A stretch of DNA of 64,000 nucleotides from assembly GCF_003425685.1 (NCBI RefSeq), contig NZ_QJKM01000011.1:62001-126000 (forward strand), in the 5' to 3' direction. Source of the stretch: Rhizobium terrae (GTDB lineage Bacteria; Pseudomonadota; Alphaproteobacteria; Rhizobiales; Rhizobiaceae). Position 1 is the first letter of the stretch, and every line of letters starts with the position of its first letter. The position numbers were made by a program, and so were the translations under genes. Shown one piece after another: positions 50,730-59,312 of the stretch. The notes beneath the pieces are model-generated. The model did not search any database, had not been told where the DNA came from, and saw only the letters and a program-made list of their open reading frames with translations.

Positions 50730-51272
50730 TTACGGATGCGACACCGGCTGCGGCAGAATGGCCTGCCCGCGGGATATCTCGTCTTCGGAAATAGCGGCAA
50801 GCGCCGCCTCCGCCTCGATCATCCAGTCCGCCACTCCCCGCATCGCGGGAGCATCTTCCGCCTTGGGATAAATATTGCGCTTGAGCGCCGCGGCAAGCGC
50901 TTCGCCGTCGCCTGCCTCCAGGGCCGCCGCATAGGCTTCCAGTCGACCGTAGAACATGCCGGCGAGCTTCTTCATGCGCTTCGGGACGCTCTGATCGCCG
51001 ATCCCGAGTTCGCGGATCGAATGATCGATGTCCTGGAAAAAGGCATCGACGATCTCCTGGGCCAGTTCTTGGCCGCTGGAGCCGGATCTTGCCGTGCGGC
51101 GGAAGAACAGGATCATGACGATCGATAGCATCTCGAAACGGCCCATCACCGTGTCGGGCACGTCGAGGTCGCTGTAGAAGAAAGGAATGCGCGCGGCATC
51201 CGTCAAGGCCGCGTACTGCCGATTGATGATTGCCTGGTTTTGGTTTTTCTTCCTGAAAAGACCGAAGATCAT
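50730..51272 (-). CDS. Ubiquinol-cytochrome c chaperone family protein
   Basis: A 180-residue protein of the CBP3/UQCC family, needed for assembly of the cytochrome bc1 complex. The conserved region is YSDLDVPDTVMGRFEMLSIVMILFFRR, followed by QELAQEIVDAFFQDIDHSIRELGIGDQSVPKRMKKLAGMFYGRL. Length is that of the alphaproteobacterial members. ATG 51272 is the family start. Its stop lies 17 bases from the DUF177 start on the same strand. Confidence 0.92.
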   Translation of the reverse strand: MIFGLFRKKNQNQAIINRQYAALTDAARIPFFYSDLDVPDTVMGRFEMLSIVMILFFRRTARSGSSGQELAQEIVDAFFQDIDHSIRELGIGDQSVPKRMKKLAGMFYGRLEAYAAALEAGDGEALAAALKRNIYPKAEDAPAMRGVADWMIEAEAALAAISEDEISRGQAILPQPVSHP

Positions 51273-51497
51273 CTCGATTCCCGCTATTTGTCTCCACGAA
51301 TGTCCTCGGCCCGGCTGCCGCCATGTTGCATGGAAACGAAAGCTGGTTTACCGAAGCAGGCACGAATTGCAATGCCGTTCCGCCGCTTCAGCGCACGGGA
51401 TGTAGATCCTCACGGCCGCCATACCCGGCCGGATTGGTCCTATGTCCCTGAATAGCCACAATGGTAGGGTCAGCAGAGGCAGGTTTGAGTTTGGGGG

Positions 51498-52010
51498 ATG
51501 CCGTTGAACAAGCGGGTTTTCGGATACGAGATGACATTCTTGAGTAAAACCGCCATTGCGATGGTCATCGCATCGATCGGCATGTCGGGCTGCACGTCCA
51601 TGCAGTTGGGCGACACGATGTACAACGGCTATGTGGTCGATCAGCAGGCGCTGAACCTCATTCCCGTCGGGTCGAGCCGCGAGCAGGTGCTGCTGACCAT
51701 GGGCACGCCTTCCACCACGGCGACCTTCGACAGCGAAGTCTTTTATTACATCTCCCAAAAACGCGAGCGTGCCGTCGCCTTCATGAAGCCGCGAATCGTC
51801 GACCAGACCGTGCTGGCGATCTATTTCGACAAGGGCGGTGTCGTCGCCCGCCGCGCGAACTATACGATGCAGGACGGCAAGGTGTTCGACACGATCTCGC
51901 GTACGACGCCGACCGGCGGCCGCGACCTGACCTTCCTTCAGCAACTGCTTTCCGGCGGTGGCGGCGGCGCTTCCGCAGCGAGGAGCATCCTGTCGGGCTT
52001 CGGCAACTAA
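51498..52010 (+). CDS. BamE/OmlA-like outer membrane lipoprotein
   Basis: A 170-residue lipoprotein. The signal sequence ends in the lipobox MSGC; the mature part has the SmpA/OmlA fold pattern QQALNLIPVGSSREQVLLTMGTPSTTATF, a known component type of the outer-membrane BAM assembly machine. The C-terminal tail is Gly/Ser-rich. ATG at 51498 follows GGGGG; ATG at 51531 is an alternative that keeps the signal peptide. Divergent from the cytochrome chaperone gene and ends in the hairpin at 52028-52067. Confidence 0.88.
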   Translation: MPLNKRVFGYEMTFLSKTAIAMVIASIGMSGCTSMQLGDTMYNGYVVDQQALNLIPVGSSREQVLLTMGTPSTTATFDSEVFYYISQKRERAVAFMKPRIVDQTVLAIYFDKGGVVARRANYTMQDGKVFDTISRTTPTGGRDLTFLQQLLSGGGGGASAARSILSGFGN

Positions 52011-52027
52011 AGCCGGCCGATTTCAAC

Positions 52028-52067
52028 GGAAAGCCCGCGGGGATCGCTCCCCGCGGGCTTTCTTTTT
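52028..52067 (+). terminator. Strong terminator of the BamE-like gene
   Basis: Hairpin arms AAGCCCGCGGGGA/TCCCCGCGGGCTT with four-base loop, then TCTTTTT. It could also stop transcription of hppA from the other side. Confidence 0.9.
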
Positions 52068-52084
52068 GGTTCCGGCCCAGATCT

Positions 52085-54226
52085 TCAGCCGGCGAGGATC
52101 GCCAGGAGCAGCAGCGCGACGATATTGGTGATCTTGATCGCCGGATTGACGGCGGGGCCTGCCGTGTCCTTGTAGGGATCGCCGACGGTGTCGCCGGTGA
52201 CCGAGGCCTTGTGGGCGTCGGAACCCTTGAAGTGCTTCTGGCCGTCCTTGTCGACGAAACCGTCCTCGAAGCTCTTCTTGGCATTGTCCCAGGCGCCGCC
52301 GCCGGAGGTCATGGAGATCGCCACGAAGAGACCGTTGACGATGACGCCGAGCAGCGATGCGCCGAGCGCCGCAAAAGCAGACGCCTTGTCGCCGCCGGAA
52401 ATCAGCAGGACGCCGAAATAGACGACGATCGGCGCAAGCACCGGCAGCAGCGACGGCACGACCATTTCGCGGATGGCCGCCTTGGTCAGGATGTCGACCG
52501 CGCGTCCATAGTCGGGCTTTTCCTTGCCTTCCATGATGCCCGGCTTTTCGCGGAACTGCTTGCGCACTTCCTCGACGATCGAACCGGCAGCACGGCCGAC
52601 GGCGGTCATGGCGATGCCGCCGAACAGGTAGGGAATGAGGCCGCCGAAGATCAGACCGGCGACGACGTAAGGATTGGAGAGGTCGAAACTGATTTCGCCG
52701 ACGCCGTTGAAATAGGGATATTGGGCGCTGTTGGCGGCGAAATATTTGAGGTCGTTGGCATAGGCCGCAAAGAGCACCAGCGCGCCGAGGCCGGCGGAGC
52801 CGATCGCATATCCTTTGGTGACGGCCTTGGTCGTGTTGCCGACGGCGTCGAGCGCATCGGTCGATTTGCGCACTTCCGGCGGCAGATGCGACATTTCGGC
52901 AATGCCGCCGGCGTTGTCGGTGACCGGGCCGAAGGCATCGAGCGCAACGATCATGCCCGCAAGGCCGAGCATGCTGGTGACGGCGATACCGGTGCCGAAC
53001 AGGCCGGCGAACTGGTAGGTTGCGACGATACCACCGACGATGACAATCGCCGGCAGCGCCGTCGATTCCAGCGAGACCGCAAGGCCCTGGATGACGTTGG
53101 TACCATGACCGGTGACCGAAGCCTGGGCGATCGAATTCACCGGGCGCTTATTGGTGCCGGTATAATATTCGGTGATCACCACGATCAGCGCCGTCACCAC
53201 GAGGCCGAGGAGGCCGCAGACGAACAGGCTGGTGCCGGTGATCGGCTTGCCGGCGACGGTGCCGATCGTGCCCCAGCCGATGGTGAGCGAGGTCGCCGCA
53301 CCAAGGCCGAGGATCGACAGCAGCCCCGTGACGATCAGGCCCTTGTAGAGGGCACCCATGATCGAGCCGTTGGCGCCGAGCTTCACGAAGAAAGTACCGA
53401 TGATCGAGGTGACGATGCAGGCGCCGCAGATCGCCAGCGGATAGAGCATCGCCGTCGCAAGGACCGGCGCGCCGGCGAAGAAGATCGCCGCGAGAACCAT
53501 GGTGGCGACCACCGAAACCGCATAAGTTTCGAACAGATCGGCGGCCATGCCGGCGCAGTCGCCGACATTGTCGCCGACATTGTCGGCGATGGTGGCCGGG
53601 TTGCGCGGATCGTCTTCCGGAATGCCGGCTTCGACCTTGCCGACCAGGTCGCCGCCGACATCCGCACCCTTGGTGAAGATGCCGCCGCCGAGACGGGCGA
53701 AGATCGAGATCAGCGACGCACCGAATCCGAGAGCGACCAACGCGTCGATCACCTCACGCGAGCCGCTCGGATGGCCGAGGACGGAGGTGAGTATCCAGTA
53801 ATAGATGGAGACGCCGAGGAGTGCCAGGCCCGCCACCAGCATGCCGGTGATGGCGCCCGACTTGAAGGCGATGTCGAGACCGGCGGCGAGGCTCTGCGAG
53901 GAGGCCTGGGCGGTGCGCACGTTGGCGCGGACCGAAACATGCATGCCGATAAAGCCGGCGGCGCCCGAGAGGACGGCACCGATGACGAAACCGAGCGCGG
54001 CCGTGCCGGACAGAAGCACCCAGGCCAGGATGGCGACGACGACGCCGACAACGGCAATGTTCATATACTGGCGCGTCAGATAGGCCTGGGCGCCTTCGCG
54101 GATATAACCGGCGATCTCCTGCATGCGTGCATTGCCCTGGTCGGCAGCCAACACGGAACGCGTCGCCCAGACGGCATAGATGATCGATAGCAAGCCGCAC
54201 ACGATCACACCTAAAATTACGGTCAT
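52085..54226 (-). CDS. hppA: H+-translocating pyrophosphatase (K+-independent type)
   Basis: A 713-residue membrane pyrophosphatase with about sixteen hydrophobic helices that couples PPi hydrolysis to proton export. Pyrophosphate/metal-binding loops are visible: GGGIFTKGADVGGDLVGKVEAGIPEDDPRNPATIADNVGDNVGDCAG (split into two family blocks), DAFGPVTDNAGGIAEM and AVTGDTVGDP-like ASVTGDTVGDPYKDTAGPA. The determinant of K+ dependence is in GNTTKAVTKG: Lys and Thr replace the two alanines of K+-dependent enzymes, so this is a K+-independent type. GAGGAAAAG precedes ATG 54226; the 54370 reading is an artefact. Confidence 0.95.
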   Translation of the reverse strand: MTVILGVIVCGLLSIIYAVWATRSVLAADQGNARMQEIAGYIREGAQAYLTRQYMNIAVVGVVVAILAWVLLSGTAALGFVIGAVLSGAAGFIGMHVSVRANVRTAQASSQSLAAGLDIAFKSGAITGMLVAGLALLGVSIYYWILTSVLGHPSGSREVIDALVALGFGASLISIFARLGGGIFTKGADVGGDLVGKVEAGIPEDDPRNPATIADNVGDNVGDCAGMAADLFETYAVSVVATMVLAAIFFAGAPVLATAMLYPLAICGACIVTSIIGTFFVKLGANGSIMGALYKGLIVTGLLSILGLGAATSLTIGWGTIGTVAGKPITGTSLFVCGLLGLVVTALIVVITEYYTGTNKRPVNSIAQASVTGHGTNVIQGLAVSLESTALPAIVIVGGIVATYQFAGLFGTGIAVTSMLGLAGMIVALDAFGPVTDNAGGIAEMSHLPPEVRKSTDALDAVGNTTKAVTKGYAIGSAGLGALVLFAAYANDLKYFAANSAQYPYFNGVGEISFDLSNPYVVAGLIFGGLIPYLFGGIAMTAVGRAAGSIVEEVRKQFREKPGIMEGKEKPDYGRAVDILTKAAIREMVVPSLLPVLAPIVVYFGVLLISGGDKASAFAALGASLLGVIVNGLFVAISMTSGGGAWDNAKKSFEDGFVDKDGQKHFKGSDAHKASVTGDTVGDPYKDTAGPAVNPAIKITNIVALLLLAILAG

Positions 54227-54447
54227 TCGCTTTTCCTCTCCCTCAAGCGCCGGATAGGCCCATGCTCCCCGGCATGCACTCCGCGGCACCACACACCTCC
54301 CGGATGTGCAAGGGCTGCCGCAACACTCCACGATGCGCATTCCCGGGCAGGCGACTCGATCCCCTCCCAAGGATTCACATGGTCGCCTGCGCGGACGGGA
54401 GATTGCGGTGGAGATGAATTGGCGTCAAGCCCCGATGGGGCAAGAGT
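54227..54447. other. hppA leader with inverted repeat
   Basis: About 220 bases between hppA and the MFS gene (same strand). A 9-bp inverted repeat GCAGGCGAC (54347-54355)/GTCGCCTGC (54382-54390) encloses an ATCC/GGAT pair, so the RNA leader of hppA could fold into a hairpin with a long loop. No known riboswitch pattern was recognised. Confidence 0.45.
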
Positions 54448-55671
54448 TCACGCTGATTTCGCAGAACGGGATTTTAGCATCAGCGCCACAACGAGCACGA
54501 GGCATACGATCGTGACCGGCCAGATGATCAGGTTCATGAACGACCAACCGTAGGCGGTGAACACCTTGCCGGAGGAAAAGGACGAAAGGGCCACCATCGT
54601 GAACAGGATGATATCGTGGAACCCCTGCACCTTGTCGGCCTCGTGCGGCCGATAGCTCGACGCGACGATCGCCGTGGCGCCGATGAAGCCGAAGTTCCAG
54701 CCGATCCCGAGCAGGATGAGAGCGCCCCAGAAATTCCAAAGCTCGATCCCCATATGCGCAACGACCGCGCAGCCCATCAGGATCAGCAGGCCGGCGGCAA
54801 CGATCTTCTCAACGCCGAAGCGCGAAATCAGCGCACCGGTGAAGAAGCTTGGCGCAAACATGGCGAGCACGTGCCACTGGATACCGAGCGTCGCCATTTC
54901 CGATGGGAAGCCGCAGCCGATGACCATGGCGAGCGGCGCGCCGGTCATCATGAAAGTCATCAGCGCATAGGTGGCGATGCCGCAGATCATGCCGGTCAGG
55001 AACCGCTGTGTGACGATGATTTCAGCAAGCGGGCGGGCCGGCACGGCAGCGGTCGCAGCTCCCTTCATCTCGGGTAGCTTCAGCGGCGCAAGCAACGCCA
55101 GGGCCAGGAAGAACAGCGGTATGACCGCCACGAAGGCGCCGGCAAACAGAACCGGCGACAAAATGTCCTTCGTCCATATGGCGATCTGCGGACCGAGCAC
55201 GGCGGAGACGATACCGGCCGCCAATATCCAGGAAATGGCCTTGGGCTTGTAGACGGACGGCGATGCATCGGCAGCCGCGAAACGAATCTTCTGCGTGAAG
55301 CCGTTGCAGAGCCCGATCAGCAGCAGCCCGAAGGCAAAAAACCAGAAATTCGACTGGTAGAGAGCAATTGCCGCGAGAGCCGCGCCGAGCGCGCCCAGAA
55401 CGGAGCCCAGCATGAAGCTATGCCTGCGGCCCAGGAAGCGCGATGCGATCGCCACAGCCACGGCGCCGGCCGCCATGCCGACGTTGAAACCGGTGAGCGG
55501 CGCTGTCGAAAGCGACTTGTCGTCGCCGAGGAGCTGGTAGCCGGCAAGCCCGCCGAGGGAGAAGACGATCGGCGGCGTTGCGCCCAGGACCGCCTGGGCC
55601 GAGGCCAGAAGCGCGACACTGCGCCGGGCGGTGCGCATCTGCGTTTGAAGACCGTCCAACCCAGCGTCCAT
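54448..55671 (-). CDS. MFS transporter
   Basis: A 407-residue major facilitator protein with twelve hydrophobic helices; the loop between helices 2 and 3 (FLGRRHSFMLGSVLGALGAA) shows the MFS G-x-x-x-D/R-R-x-G-R/K pattern. The substrate is unknown. It lies 15 bases after nusB on the same strand and so may belong to the ribH-nusB transcript. Confidence 0.88.
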   Translation of the reverse strand: MDAGLDGLQTQMRTARRSVALLASAQAVLGATPPIVFSLGGLAGYQLLGDDKSLSTAPLTGFNVGMAAGAVAVAIASRFLGRRHSFMLGSVLGALGAALAAIALYQSNFWFFAFGLLLIGLCNGFTQKIRFAAADASPSVYKPKAISWILAAGIVSAVLGPQIAIWTKDILSPVLFAGAFVAVIPLFFLALALLAPLKLPEMKGAATAAVPARPLAEIIVTQRFLTGMICGIATYALMTFMMTGAPLAMVIGCGFPSEMATLGIQWHVLAMFAPSFFTGALISRFGVEKIVAAGLLILMGCAVVAHMGIELWNFWGALILLGIGWNFGFIGATAIVASSYRPHEADKVQGFHDIILFTMVALSSFSSGKVFTAYGWSFMNLIIWPVTIVCLVLVVALMLKSRSAKSA

Positions 55672-55686
55672 ATCAATTACCCCGGT

Positions 55687-56166
55687 TTATTTCTTCGTTT
55701 CGCCGCGGACCTGCTTGGCGATGCGGTCCAGCACGGCATTGACGATCTTCGGCTCATCCTCCTCGAAGAAGGCATGGGCGATCTCGACATATTCGGTGAC
55801 GATGACCGGAACGGGCACATCCTTGCGCTCGAGGATTTCGAACGTGCCGGCACGCAGGATGGCGCGCAGCGTCGAATCGAGGCGGGAGAGCGGCCAGTCG
55901 TTCTGAAGCGCGGAGCGGACCAGCGGGTCGATCTTCACCTGATCGCGCACCACGCCCGAGACGATCGAACGGAACCAGGAGGCATCGGCCTTCAGGTAGG
56001 TGTCGCCGTCAATGTCTTGGCCGAGCCGATGTGCCTCGTATTCCGCAACCACTTCCAGCACGCCGGTCCCGCCGATATCCATCTGATAGAGCGCCTGTAC
56101 CGCCGCAAGGCGCGCGGCGCCCCGCTGGTTGACGGGCTTGACCGGGTGTTCGCCTTCCTTCGCCAT
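55687..56166 (-). CDS. nusB: Transcription antitermination factor NusB
   Basis: A 159-residue all-helical protein that with NusE (S10) binds boxA in rRNA leaders. Signatures: NQRGAARLAAVQALYQMDI near the N-terminus and LRAILRAGTFEILERKDVPVPVIVTEYVEIAHAFFEEDEPKIVNAVLDRIAK. ATG 56166 gives the family start MAKEGEHPVKPVNQR; the 56181 ATG would overlap ribH by 11 bases. It is directly downstream of ribH. Confidence 0.95.
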   Translation of the reverse strand: MAKEGEHPVKPVNQRGAARLAAVQALYQMDIGGTGVLEVVAEYEAHRLGQDIDGDTYLKADASWFRSIVSGVVRDQVKIDPLVRSALQNDWPLSRLDSTLRAILRAGTFEILERKDVPVPVIVTEYVEIAHAFFEEDEPKIVNAVLDRIAKQVRGETKK

Positions 56167-56170
56167 AAAA

Positions 56171-56629
56171 TCAACCACCATTCAGTTTTTCGCGCAGCGC
56201 GATCATGGAAAGCGCGGCGCGTGCGGCAAAACCGCCCTTGTCCTTGTCAGAGCGGCGGGCACGCGCCCAGGCCTGGTCGTCGTTCTCGCAGGTCAGGATG
56301 CCATTGCCGATCGCCAGCGATTCCGAAACCGCCAGATCCATCAGCGCGCGGGAGGACTCGTTCGAGACGATGTCGAAATGATAGGTCTCGCCGCGGATCA
56401 CCATGCCGAGCGCGACGAAACCGTCATATTCCGTGCCGCCCTCTTCCGCCGCATCGAGCGCCATCGCAATCGCCGGCGGGATCTCGAGCGCGCCGGGTAC
56501 GGTGACGACGTCATAGGTCGCGCCGGCTTCCTTCAGCGCATGGGTTGCACCATCGAGCAGGGCATCGGACATATCGTCATAGAAACGCGCCTCGACGATC
56601 AAGAGGTGTGGAGCGGCTTCGCGTGACAT
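56171..56629 (-). CDS. ribH: 6,7-dimethyl-8-ribityllumazine synthase
   Basis: A 152-residue lumazine synthase of riboflavin synthesis that condenses the ribitylamino-uracil with dihydroxybutanone phosphate. Signatures are VVTVPGALEIPPAI, FVALGMVIRGETYHFDIVSNESSRAL and NGILTCENDDQAWARA. Length is normal. ribE and ribD lie 2 kb away on the same strand, separated by two genes on the opposite strand. No FMN riboswitch pattern was seen upstream. Confidence 0.95.
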   Translation of the reverse strand: MSREAAPHLLIVEARFYDDMSDALLDGATHALKEAGATYDVVTVPGALEIPPAIAMALDAAEEGGTEYDGFVALGMVIRGETYHFDIVSNESSRALMDLAVSESLAIGNGILTCENDDQAWARARRSDKDKGGFAARAALSMIALREKLNGG

Positions 56630-56832
56630 GTTTCACCTTGTTCAAATCGGGCTTCGAATCGAGCCGGTTGTCATAGGGAGCCGGTTTTTTTTCCGCTGGG
56701 ATCCGGCAGGCCGCGGTCAAAACACGCTCCGAGGGGAATGGCAAGCGAATTTCGCTGAACGCAGCGATGCGAATCGGGAATATCTGCAGTTCGGACCCCA
56801 TACGCAAGTTCGCCCCAACCATCGGAGCCGCC

Positions 56833-57348
56833 ATGACGACCATACCCACCATCGAAACCGAACGGCTGATCCTTCGCCCGCACCGGCTTTCTGATTTCGA
56901 GACCTTTGCGGATATCTGGGCCGATCCGGATGTCGTGCGCTTCATCACCGGCATACCGATGAGCCGCGAGAACAGCTGGGGCCGCATGCTGCGCGTCACG
57001 GGGATGTGGCACCTGATGGGCTTCGGCTTCCTGGCGATCGAGGAGAAGGCGACAGGCTGCCTGATCGGCGAAGCTGGCTTTCAGGATATGCGGCGGGAAT
57101 TTCAACCGTCGATCGAAGGAACTCTGGAAGCCGGCTGGGCACTCATTCCTCCCGCCCACGGCCGTGGATATGCGACGGAGGCCGTGCGCGCGCTTGTCGG
57201 CTGGGCCGTCACCCATTTCCCCGACCGCCGGATGACCTGCATCATCAATCCGGAAAACCAGGCCTCGCTCCGGGTGGCTGAAAAGCTCGGCTTCCACGAA
57301 TTCGCACGCACCGATTACCACGGACCGATCATCCTGCTCTCACGCTAA
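56833..57348 (+). CDS. GNAT-family acetyltransferase (RimJ/RimL-like)
   Basis: A 171-residue GNAT of the Acetyltransf_3 group. It starts TIETERLILRPHRLSDFETF, the family N-terminus, and has motif A LEAGWALIPPAHGRGYATEAV with R/G-x-G-x-A, then CIINPENQASLRVAEKLGF, the hallmark of this group. The substrate may be a ribosomal protein N-terminus or a small amine. GGAG precedes the ATG at 56833. It stands on the strand opposite to the rib genes. Confidence 0.88.
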   Translation: MTTIPTIETERLILRPHRLSDFETFADIWADPDVVRFITGIPMSRENSWGRMLRVTGMWHLMGFGFLAIEEKATGCLIGEAGFQDMRREFQPSIEGTLEAGWALIPPAHGRGYATEAVRALVGWAVTHFPDRRMTCIINPENQASLRVAEKLGFHEFARTDYHGPIILLSR

Positions 57349-57521
57349 AACTGACAATACGTGCTTCACTTTTCTGCAAGCATAAGGCGCTAAAATTATC
57401 GGAGACAATTGATTTCCCCTGCCTCCGCCAAGAATATTCTGGACGTTGCAGGTTCAGTGTTATCAAGATATCCGCATTATCTCTTAATTAGAATGTATGC
57501 GGCAGACCGTATCGAGGACCC

Positions 57522-58688
57522 ATGGATGCTTCGCTGAACCGGCTATCGCTTACCACCGATGGTATGGAAGATCTGATCTTGCGGATGTCGATGGCGCGCG
57601 GGCTCGACGAAATCATGGCCGCCGTTCGCCAATCCGCCCGGAAGCTTATCGGCGCCGACGGCATTACATTCGTTCTTCGCGACGGCAACAAGTGTCACTA
57701 CGCGGACGAGGATGCCATCTCGCCGCTCTGGAAAGGCCAGCGCTTCCCGCTCGAAACCTGCATTTCGGGTTGGGCGATGCATCATGCCGAAGTGGTGATC
57801 ATCGAGGATATTTACCAGGACGACCGCATTCCGCATGCGGCCTATAGACCCACCTTCGTGAAGAGCCTCGCCATGGTTCCGGTGCGCGAAGAGGATCCGA
57901 TAGGGGCAATCGGCGCCTATTGGGCGGAGGCGGAGCGCCCCTCCGAAGAGGCCGTCCGTCTGCTGCAGCGTATCGCCCATAGCGCAGCCGTGGCGATGAC
58001 GAACGTCTCCTTGATCGATTCTCTGGCCGCCGCCAAGGAGGAAGCAGCACGCGCCCGCGATGCGATGATCCTCGCCATGGCTTCGCTTGCAGAAACCCGC
58101 GACCACGAGACCGGCAACCATATCCGCCGCACCCAGCATTATGTCCGGGCGCTCGCCGAGGCGTTGAAGGAGCATGAGCCTTATGCCGGTCAGTTGAACG
58201 ACGACATCGTCGATCTGCTCTACAAGTCCGCGCCGCTGCACGATATCGGCAAGGTCGGCATTCCCGATTGCATTCTCCTGAAGCCGGGCAAGCTTGAACC
58301 GGAAGAGTATGAGGTCATGAAGACCCATGCCGAACTCGGCCGCGCCGCGATCGCAACCGCCGAACGCTACATGGGATCCACGACACCCTTCCTCAGCCTT
58401 GCCAAGGAAATCGCCCATACTCATCACGAAAAATGGAACGGCACCGGTTATCCTCGGGGCCTGAGCGGCGAGGACATCCCGATCGGCGGGCGGATCATGG
58501 CGATCGCCGACGTCTATGATGCGCTGGTTTCCGAGCGCATCTACAAACCGGCCATGCCCCACCAGCAGGCGGTCGAGATCATCCTCAAGGAAGCCGGCCA
58601 GCATTTCGATCCCGGGCTTGTAGATGTCTTTGCAAAGATCGCGCCCCGGTTCGAGGAGATCCATCGCGATTTCGCGGACGCGGCTTGA
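57522..58688 (+). CDS. GAF-HD-GYP c-di-GMP phosphodiesterase
   Basis: A 388-residue protein. Residues ~15-165 form a GAF sensor domain (LIGADGITFVLRDGN, ETCISGWAMHHAEVVIIEDIYQDDRIP, SLAMVPVREEDPIGAIGAYWAE), linked by a short helix (AAAKEEAARARDAM) to the C-terminal HD-GYP domain. The metal site includes His240-Asp241 in PLHDIGKVGIPD and HTHHEKWNGTGYP with GYP at 309-311. HD-GYP enzymes break down c-di-GMP. The gene sits alone between ribH and ribE on the opposite strand. Upstream (57349-57521) is A/T-rich and contains its promoter. Confidence 0.92.
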   Translation: MDASLNRLSLTTDGMEDLILRMSMARGLDEIMAAVRQSARKLIGADGITFVLRDGNKCHYADEDAISPLWKGQRFPLETCISGWAMHHAEVVIIEDIYQDDRIPHAAYRPTFVKSLAMVPVREEDPIGAIGAYWAEAERPSEEAVRLLQRIAHSAAVAMTNVSLIDSLAAAKEEAARARDAMILAMASLAETRDHETGNHIRRTQHYVRALAEALKEHEPYAGQLNDDIVDLLYKSAPLHDIGKVGIPDCILLKPGKLEPEEYEVMKTHAELGRAAIATAERYMGSTTPFLSLAKEIAHTHHEKWNGTGYPRGLSGEDIPIGGRIMAIADVYDALVSERIYKPAMPHQQAVEIILKEAGQHFDPGLVDVFAKIAPRFEEIHRDFADAA

Positions 58689-58697
58689 CAGTCCGAC

Positions 58698-59312
58698 TCA
58701 GGCCCTGGCCGGAAATTCCGCCAGCCTCGCGGCGTAACGCGCCATCGTATCGACTTCGAAATTGACGAAGTCACCGGCTTTCCGGTCGCCCCAGGTGGTG
58801 ACGGCAAGCGTATGGCGGATGAGCAGCACATCGAAATCCGTGCCGTCGACGGCATTCACCGTCAGCGACGTGCCGTCGAGCGCGATCGAGCCTTTCGGCG
58901 CAACGAAACGGGCAAGGTGCTCCGGCGCCCGCAGGCGGATGCGCACCGCCTCGCCTTCCGGCTCGATCGAGAGGATTTCCGCCTTGTCGTCCACATGGCC
59001 GGACACGATATGGCCGCCGAGTTCGTCGCCGATCTTCAGGGCGCGTTCGAGGTTGACCCGCGTGCCTTCCTTCCAGCTGGAAATCGTCGTCAGCCTCAGC
59101 GCCTCCTCCCAGGCCTCGACCTCGAACCAGCGCTCGTTGCTGCCGTCCGCCGGCAGGTTGGTGACCGTCAGGCAAACGCCGCCATGGGCGATCGAGGCCC
59201 CCATGTCGATAGTCTTCGGGTCGTAGTTGGTGGCAATCCGGAGCTTGACGCCCTCGTCCATCGGCGTCATCGCCGCAACCGTGCCGACATCGGTGACAAT
59301 TCCGGTGAACAT
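58698..59312 (-). CDS. ribE: Riboflavin synthase alpha chain
   Basis: A 204-residue trimeric enzyme that dismutates two lumazines to riboflavin. Two repeated barrel halves start MFTGIVTDVGTV and DELGGHIVSGHVDDKAE; IDMGASIAHGGVCLTV and PKGSIALDGTSLTVNAV are the paired lumazine-binding segments. ATG 59312 overlaps the ribD stop by one base (TGATG), so translation is coupled. The TTG three bases upstream is not needed. Confidence 0.95.
   Translation of the reverse strand: MFTGIVTDVGTVAAMTPMDEGVKLRIATNYDPKTIDMGASIAHGGVCLTVTNLPADGSNERWFEVEAWEEALRLTTISSWKEGTRVNLERALKIGDELGGHIVSGHVDDKAEILSIEPEGEAVRIRLRAPEHLARFVAPKGSIALDGTSLTVNAVDGTDFDVLLIRHTLAVTTWGDRKAGDFVNFEVDTMARYAARLAEFPARA

Noticed and set aside
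52211..54190. 659-residue plus-strand ORF
   Set aside because: Antisense shadow of hppA.
56630..56832. FMN riboswitch (RFN) upstream of ribH
   Set aside because: The conserved RFN helices are not recognisable.
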